DNA from: Chthonobacter rhizosphaerae
Lineage (GTDB): Bacteria > Pseudomonadota > Alphaproteobacteria > Rhizobiales > Pleomorphomonadaceae
Direction of reading: 5' to 3'
Length of the DNA stretch: 64,000 nucleotides
NCBI RefSeq assembly: GCF_013839525.1
Contig: NZ_JACDIS010000007.1
Location: 124,001 to 188,000, forward strand
The notes beneath the pieces are model-generated. The model did not search any database and was not told where the DNA came from. It saw nothing but the letters and a program-made list of their open reading frames with translations. Shown here in pieces: positions 18,117 to 26,549 of this stretch (positions within the stretch are counted from its first letter, which is position 1; every line of letters starts with the position of its first letter). Position numbers and translations under genes: made by a program.

Positions 18117-18183
18117 CCCAACCTTCAAGCCAAACCGCCCTACCGAACCGCCCACGCTTCGCACCAAGGCGCCCCCACCCCCC

Positions 18184-18363
18184 TCAGAACCTCACATAGC
18201 TCGCGCTCGTCTCCGGCGCCCGGGCCACCGGCAGCGTCTCGTCCGCCGCCATGCCGTTCTCTTCCCGGAGCGCCCGGCGGATGGTCTCGATCACGTGCTC
18301 CCAGCCCTTTTCGCGGGCGAGTTCGTGGGCGAGGTGGATGGTTTCAAAGTCTTCCAGTTCCAT
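18184..18363 (-). CDS. Small protein of unknown function downstream of ilvN
   Basis: A 59-residue frame starting MELEDFETIHLAHELAREKG and ending SYVRF. The first 35 residues should form two amphipathic helices rich in Glu and Arg; the rest is an Ala/Pro-rich tail. An AGGAAG ribosome site lies eight bases before the ATG. It starts 44 bases after the ilvN stop codon in the same direction, so it is probably the last gene of the ilvBN transcript. Codon use is like the neighbours (third positions mostly G/C). I do not recognise the family. Confidence 0.6.
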   Translation of the reverse strand: MELEDFETIHLAHELAREKGWEHVIETIRRALREENGMAADETLPVARAPETSASYVRF

Positions 18364-18406
18364 GACGAGGGCTTCCTGCTTCAGTGCCTCATGCCGAATG
18401 CGGTGA

Positions 18407-18961
18407 TCACATGCCCGTCTTGCCGCGCGCGAGCGCGGCGAGGCCCGTGCGCGCTACCTCCACGAGGCCGCACTCGGTCATCAGGTTGACGAACCGGTCG
18501 ATGTCCGCCGGCGTGCCGGTCAGCTCGAACACGAAGCTCTCCAGCGTGGCGTCCACGGTCTTCGCCTCGAACGCCTGGGCGAGCCGCAGCGCCTCCACCC
18601 GGTGCTCGCCCTTGCCGGCCACCTTCACCAGCGCCAGCTCGCGCTCGATGCTGTCGCCCGACTTCGTCAGGTTCACCACCCGGTGCACCGGCACAAGCCG
18701 GCCGAGCTGGTTCATGATCTGGGTGATCACCTGCGGCGTGCCCGTGGTCACGATGGTGATCCGCGACAGGTGCTTCTCGTGCTCCACCTCCGAGACCGTG
18801 AGGCTCTCGATGTTGTAGCCGCGGCCAGAGAACAGCCCGATCACCCGGGCGAGCACCCCCGGCTCGTTGTCCACGAGCACGGAGAGCGTGTGCGTCTCCG
18901 CGACGGTGGAGGTCTCCTCCAGGAAGTAGGCGGACTGGGATTGTCCGGCGACGATCATCAT
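18407..18961 (-). CDS. ilvN: Acetolactate synthase small (regulatory) subunit
   Basis: A 184-residue subunit that activates IlvB and gives it valine feedback control. The N-terminal ACT domain reads HTLSVLVDNEPGVLARVIGLF followed by SGRGYNIESLTVSEVEH; the C-terminal half (about 100-175) is the ALS small-subunit C-terminal domain. Two adjacent ATG codons (18961 and 18958) are possible starts, both after GGAGAG. It lies 191 bases downstream of ilvB in the same direction; the gap contains inverted repeats of family A. Confidence 0.95.
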   Translation of the reverse strand: MMIVAGQSQSAYFLEETSTVAETHTLSVLVDNEPGVLARVIGLFSGRGYNIESLTVSEVEHEKHLSRITIVTTGTPQVITQIMNQLGRLVPVHRVVNLTKSGDSIERELALVKVAGKGEHRVEALRLAQAFEAKTVDATLESFVFELTGTPADIDRFVNLMTECGLVEVARTGLAALARGKTGM

Positions 18962-19013
18962 GGGTTGTCCGATCTCTCCAAAAGTCCTGAAACGACAGAG
19001 CGGCTGATCCGGC

Positions 19014-19140
19014 GCGCCCCCTCTCCCCAACCCTCCCCCACGAGGGGGAGGGAGACCCGCGGCGGTGAATGGAGCGCGCCCTCAAAGCCCCCTGCCACGC
19101 ACCCCCTCCCCCCTTGTGGGGGAGGGTCGGGGAGAGGGGT
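19014..19140. repeat. Inverted pair of family A repeats between ilvB and ilvN
   Basis: Two CCCTCTCCCC...CCTCCCCC-type palindromic units, 19014-19050 and 19094-19140, in opposite orientation. Each can form a strong hairpin inside the ilvBN transcript, which could trim or stabilise the mRNA between the two subunit genes. This effect is inferred. Confidence 0.65.
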
Positions 19141-19152
19141 GAACCACCCCCC

Positions 19153-20916
19153 TCACACCAGCATCTTCCCCGACGCCCCGATCGCCGTGTCGATCTCGTC
19201 GTCGGACGCATCCCCGAGCAGCATCTCGTTGTGCGCCTTGCCCGACGGGATCATGGGGAAGCAGTTGGCGAGGTTGGCGACGCGGCAGTCGAAGATCACC
19301 GGGCGCTTCACCGCGATCATCTCGTTGATCGCGTCGTCCAGCTCGTCCGGCCGCTCGGCCTTGATGCCGACCCCGCCGTAGGCCTCGGCCAGCTTCACGA
19401 AGTCCGGCATGGCTTCGGTGTAGCTGTGCGACAGGCGGTTGCCGTGCAGCAGCTGCTGCCACTGGCGCACCATGCCCATGTACTGGTTGTTCAGGATGAA
19501 GACCTTGATCGGCGCCTCGTACTGGATCGCCGTCGCCATCTCCTGGATGTTCATCTGCACCGAGGCGTCGCCCGCGATGTCGATGACGAGCGCGTCCGGA
19601 TGGGCGATCTGCACGCCCAGCGCCGCCGGCAGGCCGTAGCCCATGGTGCCGAGGCCGCCGGAGGTCATCCAGCGGTTCGGCTCCTCGAAGCCGAAATACT
19701 GGGCCGCCCACATCTGGTGCTGGCCGACTTCCGTCGTGATGTAGGTATCGTGGCCCTTGGTCAGCTGGTACAGCCGCTCGATGGCGTACTGCGGCATGAT
19801 CACGTCGGAATGCTTGCGGTAGGCGAGGCACTTCTTCGCCTTCCAGACGGCGATCTGCTGCCACCAGGCGTTCAGCGCCGCCTTGTCCTGCACCGGCTGG
19901 GTCTGCTTCCAGACCTTGATCATGTCCTCCAGCACGTAGGCCACATCGCCGACGATCGGAATGTCCGCGCGCACGTTCTTGTTGATCGACGACGGGTCGA
20001 TGTCGATGTGGATCTTCTTGGAGTTGGGCGAGAAGGCGTCGATGCGGCCGGTGATGCGGTCGTCGAAGCGGGCGCCGATGCACACCATCACGTCGCAGTC
20101 GTGCATGGCGAGGTTGGCCTCGTAGGTGCCGTGCATCCCGAGCATGCCCAGCCAGTTCGGCCCGCTCGCCGGATAGGCGCCGAGGCCCATCAGCGTGGAG
20201 GTGATCGGGAAGCCGGACAGCTTGACGAACTCGCGCAGCAGCCTGGACGCGGCCGGGCCGGCGTTCACCACGCCGCCGCCGGTGTAGAGCACCGGCTTCT
20301 TGGCCGCCGCCATCAGGGCAACCGCCTCGCGGATGGCGGTGTCGTCGCCCTTCACCCGCGGCTTGTACTGGGTCTGCGCCTGGTCCTTGTGGTTGACGTA
20401 GGTGCCCGTCTGGAACTGGATGTTCTTCGGGATGTCGACGACGACCGGGCCCGGCCGGCCCGTGGTGGCGATCCGGAAGGCCTCGTGCAGGATCTTCGGC
20501 AGGTCCTCGATCTTCTGCACCAGCCAGTTGTGCTTGGTGCAGGGCCGGGTGATGCCGACCGTGTCGCACTCCTGGAAGCCGTCGGTGCCGATCAGGTGCG
20601 TCGGCACCTGGCCGGTGATGCAGACGAGCGGGATGGAGTCCATCAGCGCGTCCGTCAGCGCCGTCACCATGTTGGTGGCGCCGGGGCCGGACGTGACCAG
20701 CACGACGCCCGGCTTGCCGGTGGAGCGGGCGTAGCCCTCGGCCGCGTGGCCGGCGCCCTGCTCGTGGCGGACGAGGATGTGGTTGATCTTGTCCTGCTGG
20801 AAGATCTCGTCGTAGATCGGCAGCACCGCGCCGCCGGGGTACCCGAAGATGGTGTCGACGCCCTGGTCAATGAACGCCTGGATGACCATCTCAGCGCCCG
20901 TCATCTGCCGTGTCAT
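19153..20916 (-). CDS. ilvB: Acetolactate synthase large (catalytic) subunit
   Basis: A 587-residue thiamine-diphosphate enzyme that makes acetolactate or acetohydroxybutyrate, the first common step of branched-chain amino acid synthesis. The catalytic glutamate is E52 in RHEQGAGHAAEGYAR. The FAD/central domain follows, and the C-terminal ThDP motif reads AGDASVQMNIQE...NN with the expected spacing. The length is normal. The gene is preceded by a leader peptide and a rho-independent terminator (see 20993-21109) and followed by ilvN. Confidence 0.97.
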   Translation of the reverse strand: MTRQMTGAEMVIQAFIDQGVDTIFGYPGGAVLPIYDEIFQQDKINHILVRHEQGAGHAAEGYARSTGKPGVVLVTSGPGATNMVTALTDALMDSIPLVCITGQVPTHLIGTDGFQECDTVGITRPCTKHNWLVQKIEDLPKILHEAFRIATTGRPGPVVVDIPKNIQFQTGTYVNHKDQAQTQYKPRVKGDDTAIREAVALMAAAKKPVLYTGGGVVNAGPAASRLLREFVKLSGFPITSTLMGLGAYPASGPNWLGMLGMHGTYEANLAMHDCDVMVCIGARFDDRITGRIDAFSPNSKKIHIDIDPSSINKNVRADIPIVGDVAYVLEDMIKVWKQTQPVQDKAALNAWWQQIAVWKAKKCLAYRKHSDVIMPQYAIERLYQLTKGHDTYITTEVGQHQMWAAQYFGFEEPNRWMTSGGLGTMGYGLPAALGVQIAHPDALVIDIAGDASVQMNIQEMATAIQYEAPIKVFILNNQYMGMVRQWQQLLHGNRLSHSYTEAMPDFVKLAEAYGGVGIKAERPDELDDAINEMIAVKRPVIFDCRVANLANCFPMIPSGKAHNEMLLGDASDDEIDTAIGASGKMLV

Positions 20917-20992
20917 AGCATCAACCTCTGTCTCGTCACGTGTCCGGCCTGGACGGCGCTCGGCGCTGCGTCAGGTCGTCAGGCGTATCCGG

Positions 20993-21020
20993 AAATAAAA
21001 AAGGCCCCGGAGAGGGCCTT
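20993..21020 (-). terminator. Attenuator terminator before ilvB
   Basis: On the minus strand AAGGCCC-TCTCCG-GGGCCTT is followed by TTTTATTT, a textbook rho-independent terminator. It lies between a short leader peptide and the ilvB start, 77 bases before the gene, so it must be bypassed for ilvB expression. Confidence 0.85.
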
Positions 21021-21055
21021 GGCTTTCGCGCACCATGTCGTCCGGAGGTTCTCCC

Positions 21056-21109
21056 TCAGGGAGCCCCCGCCACGGTGCGCGACATAAGTACGATAAGGGT
21101 CCGACGCAT
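21056..21109 (-). CDS. ilvB leader peptide
   Basis: A 17-residue peptide, MRRTLIVLMSRTVAGAP, with consecutive Leu-Ile-Val-Leu codons (CTT ATC GTA CTT). AAGGA lies eight bases before the ATG. TCGCGCACC just after these codons is exactly complementary to GGTGCGCGA upstream of the terminator (nine pairs), giving a pause hairpin. Stalling at any of the three branched-chain codons would disturb this hairpin and allow an alternative fold that prevents terminator formation. This is the expected multivalent attenuator of ilvBN. Confidence 0.85.
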   Translation of the reverse strand: MRRTLIVLMSRTVAGAP

Positions 21110-21137
21110 CGGTCTTCGTTCCTTCCGAGTTGGCCGG

Positions 21138-21166
21138 ACCCTATGCGGGAGGCGGGACGAGGTCAA
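21138..21166 (-). promoter_or_regulatory. Housekeeping promoter of the ilvB leader
   Basis: TTGACC (21166-21161), 17 bases, TAGGGT (21143-21138) on the minus strand. Transcription would begin near 21131, about 22 bases before the leader peptide ATG. Confidence 0.55.
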
Positions 21167-21286
21167 CCCCTATTTTTCGAATGTTGCGGTGACCCGTCCC
21201 GTGGGTTTCGACTTGTTGCGCCCGCCGCGACGCCCTGTCGGCCCGTTCAAGCCTGATCGGCCGGTTTCCGGCTTCCCTGCCCGCCC

Positions 21287-21757
21287 TCACCTGCGCCGCT
21301 TGCGGCAGCTCCACGACCAGTCCCGGCGCGGGCCGACGTCCACATGCACGGAGCGGGTATGGCAATAGGTGCCGACGCCTCCGATTCCCGGGATGCTGCG
21401 CGCAACCGCCGCAACCTTGCGCGGCGCCACGCCCACCACCTGCACGTCCGCCGCCATGCAGCGCCGATGGTAGGAGCCCCGCCGCGCCCGCTGTGCGCCG
21501 CGGAAGCCGGACGTCACGGTAATCTGCCGATTCCCCAGCTTGCGCCGAAGGTCCGTCAGCAGCGTTCGCAGCGCGGGGGTGAAGCAATTGGTCCGCACCG
21601 ACTTGGTCTGGACGACGTAGGCGACGAGGGATCGTTCCGCCACGCGCGCAGCGGTGTTCCCAACCGCGGCAGCGTCCTTCACAAGACCTTCGGACCGGCC
21701 CGGTTGGGCCAGCAGCATGAGTCCGATCGCAAGGACCAGCCCGACATATCGTTGCAT
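21287..21757 (-). CDS. YcbK-like (peptidase M15A / DUF882-type) exported protein
   Basis: A 156-residue protein with a signal peptide (about 1-22). The C-terminal half has the M15A pattern: TVTSGFRG, then SYHRRCMAADV (metal-site His and Asp) and GGVGTYCHTRSVHVDVG (second His). Such domains bind or cut peptidoglycan peptides. The usual SxHxxGxAxD motif is SYHRRCMAAD here, with Cys in place of Gly. The ribosome site AGAGG is eight bases before the ATG. The substrate is inferred from the fold only. The 287 bases to its right hold no recognisable gene. Confidence 0.78.
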   Translation of the reverse strand: MQRYVGLVLAIGLMLLAQPGRSEGLVKDAAAVGNTAARVAERSLVAYVVQTKSVRTNCFTPALRTLLTDLRRKLGNRQITVTSGFRGAQRARRGSYHRRCMAADVQVVGVAPRKVAAVARSIPGIGGVGTYCHTRSVHVDVGPRRDWSWSCRKRRR

Positions 21758-22044
21758 CGGCGCACCTCTTCCGCCCCCCCTGGACGTTGTCAGTGGGTTA
21801 GTGTGGCCTCGCCCGCGATGTCTTTGTATGCGAATGTCACAATCTATAAAAGCGTTTTGTTAACCATTGTGGCGACGATGACGCGAGGTCGCAGCCTCGG
21901 GAGGGCGAAAGAAGGACATTCCGGAGGCAGCCCTCGCGCGTGTCGATTGGTTTTGGGGCGGGCCGCGTCCAGCCGGACCCATGGCCAGCCCCCGCCTGTC
22001 CATGGCGATGACGGGTGTGAAATGCGGCCTCCTCCGCCCCACCC

Positions 22045-23025
22045 TCACCCGGCAGGATCCGCTCCGTCCGTCCGCGTCCCGCGATCCTCCATGAGCTCCG
22101 CCGCCCGCATCGCGACCCCGTCTTCGCCCACCGGCACCGTCCGCCAGTGCGCGAACTGGTTCCGGAACCAGGTCTCCTGCCGCCGCGCATAGCGCCGGGT
22201 CGCCACGATCGCTGCCTCCACCGCCTCGTCGACCGGTCGTTTCCCGAGCGCCGCCGCCATCATCTCCGGCACGCCGATCGCCTTCATGGCCGGCAGCGCC
22301 GGGTCGAGGTCGAGGGCCGCCAGCGCCCGCGCCTCGTCGAGCCCGCCGTTCGCCGCCATGGCGCGGAACCGGTCGGCGATGCGCCGGTGCAGGAGCGACC
22401 GGTCCGGCGCGAGCACCAGCCTCGCCACCCGGTCCGGCGCCAGCACCGGCGGGTCCCGCTCCGCCTGCCAGTCCGCAAGCGACCGCCCGGTCGCATCCCG
22501 CACGATCAGCGCCCTGAGGATGCGCTGCGGATCGCTCGGCCGCAGGCGCTCGGCCATCACCGGGTCGACGTCGGCGAGCAGGCCATGGAGGTCGGGCGCC
22601 GTCAGCGAGCCGGCCCGCTCGCGCCAGGCCGCTTCCACCGCCGGCGGCACCGGCGGCACGGCGGAGAAGCCTTGCGTCAGCGCGGTGAGGTAGAGCCCCG
22701 CGCCGCCCACGATCACCGGGGTCCGACCCTCGTCCCGAAGCTCGGCCAGAACGGTCGCCATGTCGCCGAGCCAGCGCGCCACCGTGTAGCGCTCCCGCGC
22801 CGGCACGTGCCCGTAGAGCCGGTGCGGGACGCGCTCCATGTCCTCTGCGGTCGGCCGGGCGGTCAGGATGGAGAGGTCCGCATAGACCTGCATGCTGTCG
22901 GCGTTCACCACCGTGCCGCCGAGCGCGCGGGCGATCTCCACGGCGAGAGCCGACTTGCCGCTCGCGGTCGGCCCGGCTATCACCACCGCGCGCGGTTTTC
23001 CGCCTCTGTCGCCGCCGTGTGCCAT
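22045..23025 (-). CDS. miaA: tRNA dimethylallyltransferase
   Basis: A 326-residue enzyme that adds an isopentenyl group to A37 of tRNAs reading UNN codons. The P-loop GPTASGKS is at 18-25, DSMQVYADL follows as the conserved switch, with GGAGLYLTAL and the C-terminal TRRYARRQETWFRNQ motif that contacts the tRNA. The start is uncertain: ATG at 23025 gives the usual N-terminal length, and an in-frame ATG at 23049 overlaps the start codon of the divergent serB gene. There is no hfq next to it. Confidence 0.95.
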   Translation of the reverse strand: MAHGGDRGGKPRAVVIAGPTASGKSALAVEIARALGGTVVNADSMQVYADLSILTARPTAEDMERVPHRLYGHVPARERYTVARWLGDMATVLAELRDEGRTPVIVGGAGLYLTALTQGFSAVPPVPPAVEAAWRERAGSLTAPDLHGLLADVDPVMAERLRPSDPQRILRALIVRDATGRSLADWQAERDPPVLAPDRVARLVLAPDRSLLHRRIADRFRAMAANGGLDEARALAALDLDPALPAMKAIGVPEMMAAALGKRPVDEAVEAAIVATRRYARRQETWFRNQFAHWRTVPVGEDGVAMRAAELMEDRGTRTDGADPAG

Positions 23026-23047
23026 CTCGTCCGGAGCCGCCGATCCC

Positions 23048-23938
23048 ATGTCCCTGATCGCCACGCTTGTCTCATCCCCGGCCGATCCGCAAGTGACAGG
23101 CGCGGTTCTCGCCGCCGCCGGCGCGGCTCTCGGCGGCGCGGACGCGCGCGTCCTCTGCGACGACGTGGCGGCGGAATGGCCGGTCCCGTCGGACCTGACC
23201 GCCGCCGAGGCCGAACGGCGCCTGCGCGACGCGGTGGCGGGCCGGGCGGTGGACGTGGCCGTGCTGCCGGCGGCGAACCGGCGCAAGCGCCTCCTCCTCG
23301 CCGACATGGATTCCACCATGATCGGCCAGGAATGCATCGACGAACTGGCCGATTTCGCCGGCCTCAAGGCCCATGTGGCGGCGATCACCGAGCGCGCCAT
23401 GCGCGGCGAGATCGCCTTCGAGCCCGCCCTTCGCGAGCGGGTCGCGCTCCTGAAGGGCCTGCCCCAGGCGGTCGCCGCGGAGGTTCTCGACGAACGCATC
23501 ACGCTCACGCCCGGCGCGGTCGCCCTCGTGCGCACCATGCGGGCGAACGGCGCCTACACGGCGCTCGTCTCGGGGGGCTTCACCCTGTTCACCGGGCCGA
23601 TTCGGGCGCGGATCGGCTTCCACGAGGACCGGTCGAACACCCTCACCGTGGCGAACGGCCTCCTCGACGGCACGGTCGCAGACCCGATCCTCGGCCGCGA
23701 GGCCAAGCTCGCCACCCTCCTGGAGCTCCGCGCCGCCCACGGCCTTGCGCCGGACGACACGCTGGCCGTCGGGGATGGCGCCAACGACCTCGCCATGGTG
23801 AAGGCCGCCGGCCTTGGCGTCGCCTACCGGGCCAAGCCCGCCGTGGCGGCGGAAGCGCGGGTGCGGATCGACCACGGCGACCTGACCGCCCTCCTCTACA
23901 TCCAGGGCTATGCGGCCGACGAGGTCGTCACCGCCTGA
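23048..23938 (+). CDS. serB: Phosphoserine phosphatase
   Basis: A 296-residue HAD-family enzyme, last step of serine synthesis. HAD motif I is DMDST (D86, D88), motif II is LVSGGF (S175), the conserved Lys is in REAKLATLL, and motif IV is VGDGANDLAM (242-247). The first 80 residues form a small ACT-like domain typical of this class. It is transcribed divergently from miaA with start codons practically touching, an arrangement common in Rhizobiales. Confidence 0.95.
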   Translation: MSLIATLVSSPADPQVTGAVLAAAGAALGGADARVLCDDVAAEWPVPSDLTAAEAERRLRDAVAGRAVDVAVLPAANRRKRLLLADMDSTMIGQECIDELADFAGLKAHVAAITERAMRGEIAFEPALRERVALLKGLPQAVAAEVLDERITLTPGAVALVRTMRANGAYTALVSGGFTLFTGPIRARIGFHEDRSNTLTVANGLLDGTVADPILGREAKLATLLELRAAHGLAPDDTLAVGDGANDLAMVKAAGLGVAYRAKPAVAAEARVRIDHGDLTALLYIQGYAADEVVTA

Positions 23939-23951
23939 CGCGCGCCGCCGG

Positions 23952-25904
23952 TCAGGCGACGCGCAGCTTGGCCAGGAAGCCGTCCACCTCGGTCATCATG
24001 TCGTCCGCGTGCCGGTTCAGACCGTCGGCGGCGGAGAGCAGGTGGGCGGCCGTGGCGTTCGACCGCGCCGCGGAGTTGCGCACGCCGTCGATGTTGGCCG
24101 TCACCTCGCCCGCCCCGGTGGACGCGCTGGTGATGCTCGTCGCGATCTCGCGCGTCGCCAGGGCCTGCTGGCTGACGCCCGCGGAGATCGACGCCGAGAT
24201 GCCGTTCAGCTCGCGGATGATCTCCGCGATCGTCGTGATGGTCGCCGCCGAGTCGCTGGTGGCCGACTGGATGCCGGCGATCTGCTCGCCGATCTCCGTG
24301 GTCGCCTTGGCGGTCTGGGTGGCGAGCGACTTCACCTCGGTGGCCACCACCGCGAAGCCCTTGCCGGCGTCTCCGGCGCGCGCCGCCTCGATGGTGGCGT
24401 TAAGCGCGAGGAGATTGGTCTGTTCGGCGATGTCGCGGATGAGGTCCACGATCGCGCCCACCCGTTGCGAGGCGTCGAGCAGCCCCTTCACCCGCGCGAC
24501 GGTCTCGTCCGCCGCCACCACCGCCGCCTGCGACCGCCTCGCCGACAGGTCCGCCTGCCGGTGGATCTCCTGGACCGAGGCGGTCAGCTCCTCCGTGGCG
24601 CTCGCCACCGTGGAGACGCTCGCCGACGCCTCTTCCGAGGCGGCGGCCACGATGGCCGCCTGGGACAGGGTCTCCGTGGCGGTGCCGGACATGGTTTCGG
24701 CGGTGGAGCGCAATGTGGTGGCGCTCCGGCCCACCTCGTGGACGATCGACGACACGGCGCGCTCGAAGTCGGTCGCCAGGGCCGCCATCATGGCCCGCTT
24801 CTCCGCCTCGGAGGCGGCCTTGAGGTCCGACTGGCGAGCCTCCAGCCGTTCGCGCTCAATGGCGTTGTCCCGGAACAGCGCCACCATCCGGGCGATCTCG
24901 CCGAACTCGTTGCGGCTCCCTTCCCCGGCGATCGGCGAGGCATAGTCTCCGTCCGCCACCGCCCGCATGGCGGAGACGGCGGACCGCACGGAGCGCACCA
25001 CCGACTGGCCGACCGCCAGCGACATCGCCATCGCCGCGACCGTCACCGCCGCGGCGATGCCGGCGAGGAGAAGGAAGCTGTTCATGAAGCCGCCGATCCG
25101 CGCCTCCAGGAGCCGCGACAGTTCGGCCGCGCTGTGCCGCCAGAGCTCGTCCGCCGCCATTGTCACCGCGCCGACCGCTCCGTCGACCGCCGCCATGTCG
25201 CCCGCCGCGCCTCTGGAGATGCGCAGCGCCGCCGACAGCAGCTCGGCCGTCGCCGCGTCGAACCGGGCGATCTCCTCCGGATAGCCCGCGGCGAGGGACC
25301 CGTCCGCATTCGCGTCGATGGCGGCCGCGATGGACGTCTTCGTGGCGTTCGCGGCGACCGACAGCCTGTCGGCCAGCACCGCCGCGCGGATCCGGTCGTC
25401 CTCGCTCGCCGCGCCGGCCGCGATCGCCGCCAGCGCGACCCGCAGTTCGACCGCAATGTCCAGGACCTGCGGCAGCTTCAGCACCACCGTGTCCATCACG
25501 TAGTAGCTGTCGAGATCCGGATCGAGGATGAGGTTGGACTTGTCCCCGATCCGGTTGACGAGCGCCAGCCCGGCATGGATCGCGGCGTCGCGCCCGGCGT
25601 CCGTCACCGACCCGGCCTGGGCCAGGAAGGCGCCGGACTCCGTTCCAGTCGCCACCACCGTGTCCATCTCCGGCCGGATCGCCTCGATCGATTCGGCGGC
25701 GGCGCGGATCTGGTCGCTCGTCCGAGCCGGATCCGCGAGCCCGACCATCGTCGGCCACACGGAAGAGAGATACCGAACCCCGTCCAGCTCTTTGCGGGCG
25801 AAGGAAATCTCCTTGTTGCTCTGTATCGCGAAGAGAGCCGCCAGGAGCAGGATGGGGCCAAGGAAAAGGAACGTCGTGATCAGGGTCTTGATACGGATCG
25901 ACAT
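23952..25904 (-). CDS. Methyl-accepting chemotaxis protein
   Basis: A 650-residue chemoreceptor. It has a first membrane helix (about 8-26), a periplasmic sensing domain of about 245 residues made of helices, a second membrane helix (about 272-300), a HAMP region, and a signalling domain with the hairpin tip [33 protein letters not shown] type sequence. The ligand is unknown. ATG at 25904 is used because the encoded basic start MSIRIKTLI suits a membrane receptor; a TTG 21 bases earlier is possible. There are no che genes nearby. It fits with motAB at 31-33 kb. Confidence 0.94.
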   Translation of the reverse strand: MSIRIKTLITTFLFLGPILLLAALFAIQSNKEISFARKELDGVRYLSSVWPTMVGLADPARTSDQIRAAAESIEAIRPEMDTVVATGTESGAFLAQAGSVTDAGRDAAIHAGLALVNRIGDKSNLILDPDLDSYYVMDTVVLKLPQVLDIAVELRVALAAIAAGAASEDDRIRAAVLADRLSVAANATKTSIAAAIDANADGSLAAGYPEEIARFDAATAELLSAALRISRGAAGDMAAVDGAVGAVTMAADELWRHSAAELSRLLEARIGGFMNSFLLLAGIAAAVTVAAMAMSLAVGQSVVRSVRSAVSAMRAVADGDYASPIAGEGSRNEFGEIARMVALFRDNAIERERLEARQSDLKAASEAEKRAMMAALATDFERAVSSIVHEVGRSATTLRSTAETMSGTATETLSQAAIVAAASEEASASVSTVASATEELTASVQEIHRQADLSARRSQAAVVAADETVARVKGLLDASQRVGAIVDLIRDIAEQTNLLALNATIEAARAGDAGKGFAVVATEVKSLATQTAKATTEIGEQIAGIQSATSDSAATITTIAEIIRELNGISASISAGVSQQALATREIATSITSASTGAGEVTANIDGVRNSAARSNATAAHLLSAADGLNRHADDMMTEVDGFLAKLRVA

Positions 25905-26039
25905 CGGCCGCCACGCTTTGCGCAAATTGGACTGGCCGAAACTATGCTGTCAGAGAATTGAACTTTCCTTTAATACCATACATTTATCGCGCCGAGTGCT
26001 CGATAAGAAACTGTATGCGTAATATATCATAGCTTGCAT

Positions 26040-26276
26040 TCAACTCGCCGACTGCGTGTTGCCAAGGCCGGTCTTCTCCTGAAGATCGGTCAGAACCGCC
26101 ACCCGGAGGGCGCTCGCCAAGTTCCTGGTCTTGCGAGTACGGTCGATGCCGGCCACCACGGCCGCGATCGACTGGCCGCGCTCGGCCGCCATGCGCTCCA
26201 GGGCCGCCCAGAACTCCGGCTCCAGGGCGACCGAGGTGCGATGGCCCGCCAGCGACACCGACCGCTTCACGGTCAC
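26040..26276 (-). CDS. Ribbon-helix-helix domain protein
   Basis: A 78-residue protein with the RHH pattern RSVSLAGHRTSVALEPEFWAALERMA then RGQSIAAVVAGID, and NLASALRVAVL at the end, a family conserved in Rhizobiales (RHH_4 type). It probably binds DNA as a dimer; the target is unknown. Its GTG start overlaps the stop of the upstream DUF4169 gene (GTGA), so the two are translationally coupled. It is the distal gene of a group that reads fumC, DUF4169, RHH in the same direction. Confidence 0.87.
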   Translation of the reverse strand: MTVKRSVSLAGHRTSVALEPEFWAALERMAAERGQSIAAVVAGIDRTRKTRNLASALRVAVLTDLQEKTGLGNTQSAS

Positions 26277-26467
26277 GCCGGGTCCGCGGGGTCCGTTTCC
26301 CGCTTGTGAGCGTCCAGCTTGCGTCGGTCGAGGTCGAGCACGGCGCGCTCGACCTCCTTCTCCGCCTTGGTGCGGCCGAACTTGGCGCGGTTGGCGGAAG
26401 CCGCCTGCTCCCGATCCTCTCGCTCCTTGCGCTTGCGGTGCAGTCTGAGGTTGACGACCTCGCCCAT
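26273..26467 (-). CDS. DUF4169 small protein
   Basis: A 64-residue, highly charged protein. The start MGEVVNLRLHRKRKERE, the central NRAKFGRTKAEKEVER and the Arg/Lys/Glu composition are diagnostic of DUF4169. It should be mostly helical. GGGAGA lies about nine bases before the ATG at 26467. It overlaps the RHH gene by four bases. The pair is commonly found next to fumC in Rhizobiales; the function is unknown. Confidence 0.85.
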   Translation of the reverse strand: MGEVVNLRLHRKRKEREDREQAASANRAKFGRTKAEKEVERAVLDLDRRKLDAHKRETDPADPA

Positions 26468-26549
26468 GGCCGCGGTCTCCCGAAACGCGTGAAGTCTCAT
26501 GATACTCCGAAGCCCGGCCTTGGAAAGGCCGCCGGCCGGATGGCGGGGA

